From Theristus sp. LFF4_11 (Eukaryota > Nematoda > Chromadorea > Monhysterida > Xyalidae), in contig JASANC010005521.1 in NCBI GenBank assembly GCA_030248135.1, positions 40,833 to 104,832 on the forward strand: a DNA stretch of 64,000 nt, in the 5' to 3' direction. The position numbers were made by a program, and so were the translations under genes. Below the pieces are notes generated by a model, which was not told where the DNA came from, searched no databases, and was given only the letters and a program-made list of their open reading frames with translations. This document shows positions 1 through 14,828 of the stretch, piece after piece. Every line of letters starts with the position of its first letter. Positions within the stretch are counted from its first letter, which is position 1.

Positions 1-20
1 CGCTGCACAGAAGCGCTCAC

Positions 21-3000
21 TTGAATGTGTATGTGATGCCACGTTGCAGCACCAACATCGGCGTCATGTAGCCGTTCACGTACCACACGTAATCGTTTGG
101 TCTCGCTTCTGCAAAAAAACCGACACTTTTGTATTTATTGTATTTATTTACAAAAAAACATGAAAATCAGCCTGCTACACAGTGCACACAGTTTAGCGTG
201 TGCCTCGACAAACGGGAAGCTCCCACCTTACGCTGATAAAGCAAGCAGGCACAGCACATACCAGCCCAGGCCTCGTACGCGCGTCTGCCACCGGGTGGTC
301 CAAGTTGAAAAGTGAAATTGCTGCGATCCGCCCTGCCAACCAGCGTCGTCAGTGGCCAGTCTGGCTTGCGTTCTGTCTCGACGTCGTCGAACTGACACAG
401 AAGAACACACCAAAATATGCAACCGGGTATTTGTTGTCTCTGTTTTTAATGCAACAAAAAAGATTTGGTAAAAAACGATAAGTCACTTTGAGCCAGTTTT
501 ATGTCCAGAAAAAACCGGTTTTATTTCCGAAATAAATTGTTACCATCTTTGGTTCCATCTTTATAGCCATAGTGCTTGTGCTATATAAAAACAGCAGAAA
601 AATGGCGGGTTTTGCCTGCAGACGATAAAATGATTGTTTTTCCCAAACACACTCTTTTCTGCGGCGGCACATAGGGCGGCACGCGGTCGGAGATTTGTCC
701 CACTTTGACGTGACCGAAGTCGATGCGGAAATTGATGCAGTAAACACTGATCCACTCGATGTTGTAGATGTCGTGCGTCGCCGGCAACTCCAAGATCACG
801 TCCTGGCCCGTGTAGCGTTCCTTCACTGCTGTGATCCTGAAATTACAGTCGAACCTAACCCAAATAAAAACCCAACAACCAAGTGCCGTTTCGACCTTAG
901 CACGAAAACTTTAAATTATAGGCAATCAGCTGGTTGGTTGGTGTGATCACCATCACCGGATGCATGCTTTTTGTGCAGATGTTGTTGTGTCATATAATGG
1001 GATGAGATATAAATGTAAGCCCAACGACAACGAGTACCCCTTATGTGGCAATGGTTTTGGTACCACGGGATGGTGAACCTACCGGGGTTTGGTATACCTT
1101 AGGGTTTTCGGAATCGGTGGGAATCGTGTTTTAAACAAAACACGACGTTTTCACGACGCGCAGTTTGAAATTCATATCGGGCAAAAAATCAGGCAAAATT
1201 TCCAATCGCCGTTCGCTTACGTTATGAAGGCAATCAAATAGTTTGCCTGCCAGCGTGCGATCCGCCGTGATTTAGACTTTACATACAGGAACAGTTCTTC
1301 AAGCGATCGAACAAAATCGCCCTGCGGTTGCGCCATTTTCAATCAAGTGAAAGTGACAAAACGAGGATGAACGTTCAACAGGCGAACAACAGCAATTCCG
1401 CTTGGGACAATGCAAACTCAGCAGCAATAAACAAATGCTTCTCGCTGGGGTACAGGGCATTATTATTGCAAGTAAACAGTGAAGCAGTAAAGACGGAGTG
1501 ACTGGCGGCTGCTGTGTGAGCGAGAGAGTGGTGTGATCGGCAAAACTTTGCATCAGCAGCTAGAAAAAACGCACGCTGACGACACGTGAATGACGCGTGA
1601 ACGGAACGTTTTTTGCATTGCTGCCACTGCACAGACAACTGGGCTTGATGCTGATACTGACCAAGCGGCTGTTGTTGACGCAGAGAACTGCCCATATTTA
1701 AAGTGCAACGAACACCACTTGAGTGCAACGAAAAACGTAACAAAAAATAAGCCAGCATTGCACCCAGCCCAGAACAGCCGATTACGCTTAAAAAACAAAC
1801 GATCACTATAAATTACAATTTTGAACCTTTGCTGCTGAACATGAAAAAAATGTTGTTTTTACGATACCAGCAGCACACGTGTGTGGCCCGGATCTGGGGC
1901 TAGCTACCTCCACCTGGGCGTTTGTGGGGGGGATCTAATAGACGACATGACAAGTTTTTTTTTGAAATTGACAGAGCCCCAGACAAATTTGGACGAGAAT
2001 AAAAAGCCAGCTGAACACACAACAAAAACACACAGACCTTCCGTCAACGTCTCGTCCTCGAATGGCCACCTTGACAGCCTTGTCAGGGTTGATCGGGCCA
2101 CTGCCCGCAATGATGTGGCCGTCTGGAAACAAGTGCAAATCACAGCTTACCAAATACAATCAAATCAGAAAAGTAACACTTTGCAATTATTATTATTACG
2201 CAAATAACAGAACAGAAAGAGACCATCACGAAGTGGCAGAATGATGAAATGAGCGAACAGCGTTCACACATACCTGGCGCCTGATTGCCGTCGAACGTGA
2301 ACCCGTAGATCTTCACGGTGCGTCTGTCCATGACGAGAATCGGACCGGAGCCAACGTTGTACTTGAGGCCCGCGAATGTGCCGTTCAAGAAGGCAGGCCG
2401 CGGCGGCGTCAGACTCTCCGGCATTTGAACGCTGCCGTAATCTTTCTGGAAAACAGTTAAATGTGGCATATTCATAGGCAATCAGCTGATTGGCTCCTTT
2501 TGAATTGGCCTCACTGATTGATTGATACAGCAAGACAGGTCGATGCCGCCAATCAGCATGAACGAATATTCAAATGCAAAAATGCACAAATTGTAATGTT
2601 CTGCAGTTTAATCGCAGATATAAAAAAATAAAAACCGAGCCGAACAACACGACGTCTTGCATGTTTAGTGGAAAAGCTTGTCTATTTCATTTCAAAAAGC
2701 ATGACCAACCAGATACGTTTGACACCACAGTCCAAAGCTGTTGAAATCAGTGACTCGATGGTTGTGCGGCAGCACAATCACAACCGTCGCGTTCTTGTAT
2801 TTGTCCAGTGCACGATTGCTGCAATCAACAATCAACCCTGTCTGCGATCTGCTGTTAAGATTTGTGGATTTTCCGGTTATCAATTAATCTAAGGGTTCTC
2901 CTATTACAAAATAAATCACCCAGACTGCATTTTGGATTGAGTTTCTGGAGGTTGTATCGAAAATAACTTGATAATGGATTTAACGTACGTACCCATACTC

Positions 3001-3702
3001 GAATGTTGGCACGGCAAGTCCAGACGACGACAACGTTGTCTCTTTGTCTGCCCAGAAGAAAAGATCTGCAAATTTAAAATCAATAAAATACGAAACTTTT
3101 TTGGTAACAAAACGTTCTTTCTCCAATAGTGCCAGCGCCGGGCAACTGTTTTAAATTATAAAACAACGATTACACAAAAACAATAATCTAAAACATCACT
3201 GTGTGTAATGATTCAAAAATACTTCTAACAAGTAACACAAACGTTCCAAGCACTACAAATGCAGTCCGATCTTGTGACAGCAACCAAAGTATGTCAGCTT
3301 ACCACCACAATCGCCTATATCGACTGTAAGGGAAGTTTAATAAAAACCAATCAAAATTTCGAGATTTTCCAACTTCGAAAGGGGTACATCACTGAGAGTG
3401 AAGCCCCTTTTCTGCCTCCGAAGTTGGCCAAAGACCAAAATGCAGAGAACCTGACCTTCATAGTCCATACAACTTGATTCAAGAAATTTCAATGACCAAG
3501 TTCTCTGCCTAAAATTTGACCAAGCGCAAAAACTGACCAGGCGCGTCAGCGTTGTACGTGAATCCAATGACCTGAAGACAGGTGTCGTTGACCACGTACA
3601 CGTCGCCCTTGAGACCGACGCCTTGCGGATCAGGCAACGCACCGATGAAATCGCCGTACCACGGCTCCGGCTCCGGCTCACACCAAACTGTCAGCGCAAA
3701 TA
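21..3702 (-). CDS. Skeletor-like protein with two DM13 domains (5' and 3' ends missing)
   Basis: Eight exons on the minus strand: 3702-3538, 3065-2993, 2818-2710, 2445-2274, 2122-2038, 836-653, 391-262 and 108-21; phases close at every junction. The first three encode one DM13 domain (GDVYVVNDTCLQVIGFTYNA, then LFFWADKE, then NATVVIVLP). The next three encode a second (GPILVMDRRTVKIYGFTFDG, AGSGPINPDK, GQDVILELPATHDIYNIEW). The last two give FTFQLGPPGG and YVWYVNGYMTPMLVLQRG, the block that in Skeletor follows the DOMON domain. DM13/DOMON proteins are secreted or matrix-associated, with a proposed redox or adhesive role. Oddity: the 261-nt intron between the second DM13 and the FQLGPPGG block is too short to hide a DOMON domain. 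The signal-peptide exon upstream of 3702 was not found, and the gene continues beyond base 1 through a donor at 20/19. The family is clear; the exact orthologue is not. Confidence 0.85.
846..985. mobile_element. Partial MITE of the CAGTCGAAC family
   Basis: It starts with ACAGTCGAACC and contains ATTATAGGCAATCAGCTGG, the terminal sequence shared with the copies at 21536, 22002 and 53588. It lies in a Skeletor-like intron, with its end 7 nt from the splice acceptor of the exon starting at 836. The second inverted terminus is not recognisable. Confidence 0.6.
1032..1122 (+). repeat. Truncated SINE copy (3' body only)
   Basis: About 90 bp match, in opposite orientation, the body of the tRNA-derived SINE at 26345-26697. 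Shared blocks are the complement of ACCATCCCGTGG and of CACCGATTCCG. The tRNA-like head is missing. It sits in an intron of the Skeletor-like gene. Confidence 0.6.
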
Positions 3703-6700
3703 CTGAAACACATGAGATAGGAACATCAACGTTTTGAACGTTTTGAAGAATCGCACACACTTTTCGCTCGGCATTTTCAGTCCCTTCTTCATGCGTTCTA
3801 TTGCTTCATGATAGTTTTTTTGCGTTTTCAATTTTGCTTTCAACGGGTTCCGTTTGATTTCATGTGATTGCATTGTACATAAGTGAAACAGACAACCATA
3901 AAACTCGTTATCGTAGTTTCTTTGAACGAGCATGACTGAACATACAAAGCTTTATGAAATTATGCTATTGTTGTTGGCGCAATTTGAATAAACTTTTTTT
4001 GTCAGACAAAATCATTTCAAAATCACAGAAATAAAGTTGCTGTCCGGTCATAAATTTACTTACTGCAGTTTTGACGGAAATGGTGAGCTAATTTTGAACG
4101 GATCTTCCATTCGCACACAAAAACACACACACGCACGGGCAGAGAAAAATAAATTCAAATAAAAAATTAGTGTTTTGTGTGTCTACTTGTTCGAATAACA
4201 ACATAAAAAAGATGTTGCCGGTCTCCTTGGCGTGGTAGATGTCATTTCGAAAAACCAACACTAAATTTTTCAACATCGTCTGCGTGCGTACAATGCACAT
4301 TTTTTCCATCAACGTCACAAGTTAATCGACCCGGCCGCCGTCCCTTGAGAGCAGCAACAAACTAAGTGACTTTGACTTACTCCACTACTCTTTAATGCAC
4401 AGCGCTTTTTGTTCGCTGGCAATCATCGCACATAATTTTTTTTCAAAATCTAAAGAAAATCTTTTTGTGCTGTGTGTGTGTGTTTTACCGTGTGAATGCA
4501 GTCAAGTCAACAACCGAAACTTTTTTGAAAAAAACCGATCCGCTGCAGCACATCGATAAATCACGGCTATACAAAATTAATGCCAATGAATCAACAAAGA
4601 CGATTGCACAGAAACATAGCTGGCTGTGCACACACATGAATTCTTTTAATCTGCGGCAATTTATAAATCCGAATTTTGTGCGAAAACCAATCATACAACG
4701 AAATGTATTATAACTTGGCATGGCACTGATCTCGTAGTCAGTGTCAGTCCTCTCTGCCCTCCCAGTCCAACCGAAGTGATTGTTTTCAAACCTTTTATAA
4801 ATATTCAGTTATGTTCACAAGGTTTCGCGTTTTGCGTAATCCAATTTTTACTCGTCACAACACATCACATAAAAACGGGAAGAGATCCCTCAAGACCTCA
4901 AACACCTAAAATTCGTTAACACGAATTTTTGGTATTTCAAACTCGTGTATAAATACCAGCCAACCAACCACTCAGTTACATCGCGGAACTGATGAATAAA
5001 ATTTTTATTTGTTGCGTCTCACTCTTCTATGCCAACTGTTGCGGCGAAGTCTTTTTTTCGAAACCCCACGAGATCGCTTTTAAAAAGCGCAAAAACGAAT
5101 TTGAAAACCCGTCCCGCTATAAGGCAGTCAGTGAAATGGCAAATCGGCGAAAGTAAAAACAAATTACACAGGATGTATTACATTCGTGCGGTGGACAAAT
5201 TTTACTGGCGATTCTTTGAATTATGATTCATGCAGCAGTAATAAGCTTTGATTATGAGCACAACAATGCAGAACAACTGCAGCGGCTGCGGTTTTTTTGT
5301 GAAATTGACTCAAGTAAGATCGAAATTTCCGATTTGAATGGGTCATAGAAATGTTTGAATTATAAAAATGCAAGCCTATCTATCACGATGGCAATATCAT
5401 TTATTTGCAGGCATTATGGCACATTGTTATTACAATGCCAATCGTACTGAACTACAGTGTGTTCACTAGTCCATGAATTCGCCGTTTGCAAATTTATGCG
5501 CTAAAACCGGTTTTCTTGGTTGGCTTTTTTTACATGGACGCCCACCCATTTCCTCCGCTGGTAATTTCCACAAGAAAAAAAAATAAAAGGAACCACTGAA
5601 ACTAACCTGACAAGACGATGCCAAACTGTTGAAGCATTCTGCGAATGAAGTCCGGAGATGATAGAATTTGGAAAAATCTGTTTATTTAGATATTCCAAGC
5701 GATGTTCGTTTTTTCAAAGTAGCCCAATGTCGCCAGCTGAACAAGCAGCCGCTGAGAAATTTGTACGCTGCCAGCTGAGTGCAAAAACCAAAAGCCACCC
5801 GGCGCAGTAGTGCACGCAAGCGCGCAGTCGTCACAATCAAGACGTTCTCTGCAGCTTACGAATGAGCACAGAATCGTGTTCTTTTTATTATGGGTGTGGC
5901 TGAAAATTGAATTGAATGATACGCACACAGACTTTTATGGCATCAGAAGACGTCATGCATGCAATGCTTGAGAAAAATCGATTGAAACACTTTTGGTTGG
6001 CGCCAGTAAAACGTAACACTGGCCGCGCTTTTGAACACAGATGAAGCAGCATCAAACATCGCTAATCTAATATGATAGTTCTCACATACAAACACAAATC
6101 TGTCTCACAGCGACAGGGAATTGAATGGCTTGCTGGCAAAGTTGTATTCAAGGTCCAGCAGCGGCTTTTCTAAAAAAACGTCCGGTAGCACAGAATAAGC
6201 GACTGTCACCGCAAGTTCGATAGACAACAAAAGGTACGATTTGAAAAAATAAGTACTATAATGCAATAATGTTACGTATTTTTTAAATCACAAAAAAGCC
6301 GACAGATGCAAAAAACCACAGATGTACTTTTATCTATTGTTTACAAGCGATGAAAAAAGTAAAGGTGTGAAAGTGACGCATTCGAAAAACACCGATCGAA
6401 GGATGACTGTTGAAGGGGCTGCGCGTCTGCAGGCGCCTGCGTGCCAACAAGAGACAAAATCATTTTGATTGTACAGTGACCAGAGTAAACAAAATGCGAC
6501 GTGCTGCTTCACAAATCGAGTTTATGTCGAATTTTTATATTTTTGTAAACATACGGAGCTTTTCGTGAAAGTGAAAAGGTGAATTTGTTCCGAAGTTCCC
6601 CCACCCGGGTCCCGGCACCTGTGCAACACCTGTACTAAAGCAGTATAATAATGCTGCTTCCATCAAATGCACCTCTTCCTATCGTGCTCTAGCTTGTTTA

Positions 6701-9700
6701 CTCAGAATCACTTAGCGCAGTTGATGGTCTTTGAAAAACTACCAATAAAAACTGAGCAACCGCGAGTTTTGAAGTGGCAATATGTGTGCATTCAAAGCCA
6801 CACAATCGATTTTTAGATACAGAAGAAGGGGTAAAATATACAGTTTGCGGACACAAAAATCATTACTAACCTTATAAATAGCATGTTATGCAAAAACTGA
6901 GTGACTATGACAAAGCTTTACTCTAAAGTTTGACTTGCCAACATTACCTGGAGGCAAATCAAAACCTGAAAAAAACTTACAACCGTTTTTTTTCATGCAA
7001 CAGAAAATCGATGACAGTAACCAAAACCGGTTTATCACATGCTATGCGGTTTTCATGAACATGAACAAGGCAGTCAGTGCACCGGAGAGATGCGGACCAA
7101 CAGAAACAAACGTCAGTCACGTCCGAACAACACATCGGCCCGGCCATGTGCAACGCAAGACGGCAATCGGAACAGTGCACGCACGCAAGATGCACGAGCA
7201 CAGATAAAAAAGTGCATTTTCATCAGTAAAAACGGGCAATGAAAACGCACAAATGGACGCAATACGCTGGCGAGTCTTTGATATCGATAACTGATATAAT
7301 CAAGCTGCAGTGAAAAAACAGACACAGCGGCCATAAATAAATACAGATTATTCGGAATCCAGAAATGCAAAATGGAAACTCTATCACGCAACGGAAAAAA
7401 ACAACGTATATGGACACGCAGGTGGAGGTTTGTTTGATGTTGATTTTATGACTTATAAATGCCGACCAAAAAAATAGACACGAATGATCACGCAAACATT
7501 CAACGTTAACAGGGAGATGCAGCAAAACTTTTGTTTGCTGTGTTCGTGAAACATGTGTGTAGAAGATCACGTTTTTCACTGATCACAGATAATAAAGAAA
7601 GACCCATTTTGACTATATTAATGTAAAAACAAGTTTAGAAAAAGGTAAAAGGTGAACAAATAGACCGCTTTTCTGTTTGCATGTGTTTGAAGCGGAAAAT
7701 AAAAGGAATTACAAAACAAATACGTATGTTTAGCTGAGTTTATGTTGGGGTTAAGGAAGCGCGCGAATGAATCAGCCAAAACACACTGCTGGCCTAAAAT
7801 CAAAGCTGACTGAGTCAATTTTTTATTTTATTGAACAACGGACTGTGTATCAAAAAGCAGCTAGACACGGACGACACATAGAAAAAAAGCTGGTGACATT
7901 GCAGCATGCAGAAATCACCAGATCGGGTGTTGTTGACTTTGTGGTAACCATGAGCCATACAAAACAAAGAAAACATTTATCCTTTTCATTTTACATTCAT
8001 TAAACAGGGAATTTTAAATTTATTAACAAAATAATTTCAGTATGTCTGATTACGCGAAGAAACAAAACAGCGACGACAAGAAAAGATGTTGAGCACTGAG
8101 GAAGAAGGCATCATCAGCAGTCCAAAGAGATACAAAAGGAATATATCGGCAAGAGCAAATGCGCGCAAAAAAACGTTGCATGCGGCGTTGAATTGATTGG
8201 TTGAGCAGTTGCATGCGACACACGCACGCACGCACGCGCACACACAAACAAACGTGCACGCATGTGAGCGTGCGACGTTTTTTTCTTGCTTTTAGATTTT
8301 TATTTTTACATTTTGCATTTTTCATGAGCATATATTATTTTGATTTTTCGTTCGTTTAGTATAATTCGTTTTCGTGGTGTAGCAGTAAAAAGCCTCTCTG
8401 CTGTAGCAGTGTCATCTATCTGGCTGTATATACCTACACAAATGCACTTTATTCATCATTTTATAATGGATACACGAGGCAAACGCTAGTAAATCGTGAC
8501 TTTGAATAAAATCAAACACATGCGATCTACAGTGCGTGTGATGAAACTTGATTGCATTGGCAGTTCGGTAATCGATAATGACATAGCACGAACGAACTTC
8601 ACTAAGGATTCGTTTGAGTTTCACGCTTAGATGATGCATATTCGATTTAAAATAATTATTCTGATTCAGCCCAAAAAAGCGACAGTCTTAGATTCAGTAA
8701 TAGATTTTGGGGTAAAAACAGACATATGTGCCAACAACACAACGAAAGTGACATTTCAATAACAAACTTCGTTGTTTTGTTTTTCTATTTCTATTAGATA
8801 GAACTAACTTAATGAAAACGAACCAGACCTTAACGAAAGAGACAAGAATGAAACACACAGTTGGCACAAACGTGCACAAATCGCAAAAAATTGTGTCTCT
8901 TCGGGTCAATCACTTTCGATTTCAACGTTTTTGACTTTGGTTGGGAGTCACATGCGCGCGCACATATGACTGATTGCGAAACGCACGCGGATTAATGTGC
9001 GTTCGTCTGTGTGAAATTTTTATTTTTCTTTCATTTGGTAACAGGAAACAATGACAGGTTTAGTTCCAAGAAAACCTGACAAGGCATCCGGGTAAATGAG
9101 TAAGTCCGACATATTCCAAACTCGAGAAACTTTATGAATCAAAAACCACATTCGAATGTTCAAGCAAAATGAGCCGATTGCAAACTTTGCATGGTTTCAA
9201 TGCTAACAGCTTTGAAGGCCAATGCGACACAATCAAACGAAACACACCTCCCGGTGAGTGGTGTTGCACAATCTGCAACTTGCCAGCTTTCCAATAACAG
9301 GCGAGGTTATCTCAACACAAAGTTGGCACGCATCTTGCATACAAAAATAACAATGTACTGTAAAAACAGCTCAAAAAAAATAGACGATACAAAACGCTAA
9401 AAACAAAGTCTTGGCAGTGGGAATACTAGGAACTGTTTTTCGCACGTTCAATTGTTCATTCCAAGGAATTCAAAGAAGAAACTGAGATAGTAATCAGTTC
9501 TAAATTCTCGTTGGAACAGAAAATATGAGAATTTCAAGAAAGCAGGTCATGAACACCACATCAATCGGTTTCCCATCGCTTGAGCTAAAATTAGGAAGAA
9601 AAGAAACCACAGAAATTATGAAAATGTGGGTCTTTCTCTGCTCATTTGCAACAACCTTTTCATTTGGCCTTTAGGCAGGAAGTCGAGTGAGTTTTAGAAT

Positions 9701-12700
9701 AAATTAGTGTCGATCCCAAAATGAGCACGCCAGGCAAAGTGCACTTTACAATGAAAATAAAAATAAAACAAACACACTCAGTGAAGAAGAAATGACAACG
9801 TTCTTTTCCGTAAATGTCAGCATATAATTTACCACTTTCATGATAAGGGTTCGAACTGAGAAATAAAACTGTCTTTTTCGCGGTGTCCTCCACATAAAAA
9901 CTGACTTCCACTGGTCACTTCCACGAGCGATACAAGTTTATGGCTACTAAAGTGACCATCTAAGAAGCAGGTTTACTTTTGAACAAGTTTAGTGCTGAGT
10001 GCAATATTCATTTTACATATAACCATAAATGCCATCACGGGCTAGACAATTTACTGACCGTTATAATTGGTGTTCAACATGTGTCTGGAGAAACATACTG
10101 ATTGACTGAAACAGAAAAAAAGTAAACCATCAAACAAGAACACGCGCAAGTACAAATCGACAGATTTCAAGGGTGACGAAATCCGAGTGGGGGCGAATCG
10201 ATTCTGCCAAAACACTAAAAACGGGAGCATCCTTTGCGTGCAATTCGTTTGTTGTTGTTAGTTGTTTCATCGGTGTCAAGGTTGCTGCTGTCTGTAGAAT
10301 CAGAGGCAAAAACACGTAACACGCACATAAACGGCCAATATTGAATAAAGTGGACTCGACTCGTTGTTCAGATGGCAGAAAAATGGACGTTTTCCGCACT
10401 ACTGGACAGGCATACATACTTAAGCAATCCGAACTCGCGAATAAATCATTGCAACCATGGACATGCAGCCTGGTATGGCGATTACATCAGAAATGCGCAT
10501 TAAAATTTTTATGATGATGTTTGATCTGCACCTCCGATGTGTTAAAATGCGAAAATGCCATTAAACTGCCCGTTTTTGAAACACGGTTCGCGAATTTCAA
10601 GGGGATCCGACAACCGACAATACAGTGAGCTGGAGTTTCACTAACTTGCAGGCACTGCGTAAATTTAGTATCAATTGATCACAGTTTCAACTGACGGAGA
10701 AACGGAATGCAACAATCCAAACACCGACATCAACCATGTGGCTTATACAATAGACCAATTAAAATTTGCTGCAATGCAAAGAATCCAATTTAACGAAACA
10801 AACAAGCAAACAAACCAGCTTTCAACTGCAATACTGCAATAGATACAGATAGAGAAAGACGTGAGGCATGACAAAATTCCGGTTCTACGGCTCAGTTCGT
10901 TATTAGCAACCGACAAAATGCGGGGAATGCAATACCGCTCAATGTAATTTTATTATTTTTAAGAGACTGACAAAACAACTATTTTTTTCTTAAGTTACTT
11001 TTACTTCAATTAAAATGTGTTTTCTACCTTGCAACTTCAATAAGAAAGTATGCTGCGAAAAGTGTGAACACAAATGAACTGAAGTGGCAACTTAGCCGTA
11101 AAGTAAAAATGAAAGGATACATGTGCAGCTATCAATAGACGTAAACGTACACTTTCAAGGTCTATTTTTAAAATGATTCAGTGTCTCGAATCTATCGGAT
11201 GCCCATTTACGGTGTTTTTAGAATTTATGAGTGGTAAAAATATAAGCAACATGAAGCACTCTCAAATGGAGTGGCTGCTGAAATAAACCACCCGCTGATT
11301 GGCTAAAGAGCATGCTTCGAAAAAAGCTTCCACTGCTAACTGACTTGCAGGGGTCTCATCTCAATCTCAAGACTCTTTTATTTGCTATAAATGAAGCAGA
11401 GCAAAAAACAAACACATCTTACAAAACGTGCTTTAATGGATAATGGTGACCTAAGATGCGTGATCATGCTCAAAAAGCCCATATTTTGGTTTTTTATTGC
11501 CAAAATATGGCAGTATGACTATGACCTGCACCTGATGTCATCGTTTTGTTTGCAACGGCAAACACAATGCTAACCGAATAATGGGCAAACACGCGCAACC
11601 GTTTCACAACGCTACGGCTGTGTCAGAACGCGTGATCTGAAAAACTGAGTAATTCGATATTATTGTTTTAGGGCTTCACAAACGAGATAACGAAGCTGAC
11701 GGTGATGGAACACAGATGCATGCATAAAAGTGGGACGGTGGTGGTGGTGATGTTTACGTGGTGAACAGAACAATATAAGAATAGCCAAAAATGGCCCGAG
11801 GAATGAACACAAACACGAACACGCACATTATTGCTAATCCAGATAAGCATTAGCACATCGAACAAGCGTTACCAACGGTCGGTCGGCAACATCGTATGTA
11901 TCGGCCCATGGGGAATAATTCTCTGTTGCTTTCTGCTTTCTTGTGTGCTGCGGTTGTCCCATATTGAGCAGCCCAAAACATCGTGCTCGTTTCGCCGAAA
12001 AGCGGCTTTTTGCTGAGAGGAAATTGAAATGTAACTGAGTGAGTGCCACACGTCTCACAAAGGAAGCACTCCACCTAATGAGTTGGCGCGCGAGCGTTAA
12101 TGAACATGATTTTCAGTAAAATTTCGGAAATTATTTGGCCGTCGATGTGCGGTACACATAAATGAGTTTCAGACGCCACCCATCCCAATGCCCATCTGAT
12201 AAAATTTGATTAAGAGAGGAACACCATTTCAAAAATCGAAAAGTTTCTTGAACGTTTCGATTTGGATCCATCAATTCTTTGATATTCTTCTTGCATGACT
12301 CGCGATATGATCGTGAAGCATCAGAAATAGAAATGAAAAATCTTAATGTCAAAAAGAAAGCTCGAAAAAAAAGCTTTTTCAATCAGCTTCAATATGTGGA
12401 GGAAATACAAATATGTGTAAAAACCATGACTGTAGTTGAGATTGAAAGAAAATAAATAATTGTCAACAGATGTAAATAGTATCTGTTAGCAGTTACACGG
12501 TAGAAACATTGCTAAGATACATTGTAGCTGAGGAGACGTGTGAAAATGAAAAGCGTCAGGATTCAGTAGTGATGATTGTAAAAAGCCGAAAAGGCAAAAG
12601 GATTATGAATAAAAAACAAATGTTGGTTTCGGACTGCAAATGCGCATGTCCAATCTAACATTAAAATATACCCAAACCTGGCTGGAGAAAAATACCACAG

Positions 12701-14828
12701 TTCTGAAACGATGATACATCGAATAAAAGCAATGCGCGTTTGGAGGCGACCATTGAGTTAGGCGTCTTCTGACGTAATGACTCGCAAATAATCATGAAAC
12801 GGACCGGCTGAGTAATACAAGCTACCAGTGGAAAGAACGAACGAGAAGAATGAATGAACACATACACTATAATGTACATGTATGATCGCAGTAAAACGTA
12901 TCCAGAGGGAGATGGTAACTACAAGCACTAGATGGACGTTGGTCAGCAGCCTTTCTGCGGGTATCATGTGTCATCATCTCAGTGCAATACCGTGAAACAT
13001 CCTAAGTCCCCAGCGATGCAGTGCACAGTGCACACTACTGCGCTACATTAATACGTGAGCATTCTCTTTCCCAAAAAAATGCTTGCAGCAATTCCGCCAG
13101 TTCATCTGAAACAGTGCCACATACTTCAAAAGCTGAAGCGAAATAAATTTTACGAGCTTGGTAAACACGGACTTGGAAGCTTTTTGAAATCTTGGCTTCG
13201 GACTTTCGGGCACTGATCTGGTTCGCCTTTGTGCTCCATCTTGCTATTGATACACAAACGGCTCTTGATTAGGGTACAAGGATTCGGTTTCACGTGTCCC
13301 AGGGAACGCACAGAGACACACAGACACTGTGTTGTTAACGAGTTAACGATCCGTGCATGAGCGACACTGTACATGGTGCAACGAATAATCGGCACCAGTC
13401 TTTCAACCGAGGCCACATTTTTACAGCCTTTGCATGCGTTGTATCCCGAATTCGGATTCGGTCAGGTCGTGTTTGGTTTATTCAATCTTCCACTGTTAAA
13501 TTTGATGGTTGACGTTCTTCACGGTTTGTTTCCACTCACAGTGCACGAATGATGATGTCGTTTTTCATTTACTCATTTTCCTTCCCGTCCGTCATATAAA
13601 CATGACATAATGAATCGGTCTAATTTATACGCACGACGCACAGCATGGTTTCATTTAACGGTCGACAAGCAATGAAGAAACACATTAAAAGGGATATTTA
13701 GTCGATTAGAGATGACGTTCCTATTGAGCTGCTTTGTGTGGCGTGGGCGAAGATGAGAGTAATAATGATTTTTAATGGAGCACTTTTATGTAACCCGCCA
13801 ACCAACGGTCACCGCCACCAGGTCGGATGGTATTCAATTTCTTTTTTTTTCATTGAAACATCAACACCAAGCCCAAGGTAATTTTATACTGACGTATATG
13901 AAACTGAAAAGTGAAAACACAACATGTCATGGAACCAAAAACACTAAATGTCGCAAAACAGGTTTCTAGGTATGGATATTTTTTTTTGTGGCAAACATCT
14001 GAATCGCAGAAACCAGATCTGTTTCCGTTTCCGCGTTTTTGAATCTACAATCAATGTCGACACTATGTGTGTTTACATGACACTGTTTACTGTACACATT
14101 CTGACCACTGTCCATTCCTTCTCATCTTATCTTCTGACCGATTCTTAGAATTCTCAGTCGCCAGAAAAGAAAAAAGATAAGAGTTGTAAAACGCAGTATT
14201 TCTTTGCTTGGAATATGCGACCGTTGTTATCTTGACGTTTCGGCAAACTGAAAAGATTTTTCAGCCAGCAGTAATGTTAGTTGACTTGTGAATAGCACGA
14301 CCATGAGGTAAAACGAGCAAGGGGTGTGAAAATTAAGTTACAGTTCAGACGCAAACAAGATGTTCCATTTTTTTCGAAGTGCGACTCCATGCTCCTTTCT
14401 GCTTCAAAGCAAATCTTGAACTACAGATGGTTGGAAACCTAGTTATCGAGAATGCCTCGCTGGCATCTGAGTGACGAAGAACACACAAAACGGAACATCA
14501 ACATGAAAAAACGGAGAAAAACTTCAGCGTCTGCGAACTTATCTGGAGACACCAGACGTAATCAGTTGTACAGTCATCGGAGTTGGCTTTTTAGAAAAAA
14601 TCTCGCCAACCAAAATGCGTTTCATGTTCTTCAACGTTCAAAATCTGAGATGAACAAAGCAAACTGTTTGAAATGGCGTTCTTTCTCTGCTGATTCGCCA
14701 CAACATTCTTCGCAAAACGTCACGATCAAAGTTCGTTGCTTTTAAACAATACTCATCTCTCAGTGTCACCAAGGGTTTTCTTGACGATAATTAAACTAAC
14801 CGACAATGAACAGTCTTTTGCAATTCAG
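3703..14828. other. About 11 kb without a recognisable gene
   Basis: I see no exon with recognisable homology here on either strand. Open frames are short and their translations look like chance. The missing signal-peptide exon of the Skeletor-like gene, or a 5' exon of the globin, could lie inside. A minus-strand frame at 12131-12382 is the most protein-like stretch but matches nothing I know. Confidence 0.5.

Noticed and set aside
12131..12382. Minus-strand open frame with protein-like composition
   Set aside because: No recognisable family, no neighbouring exon and no conserved motif; not strong enough to call a gene.
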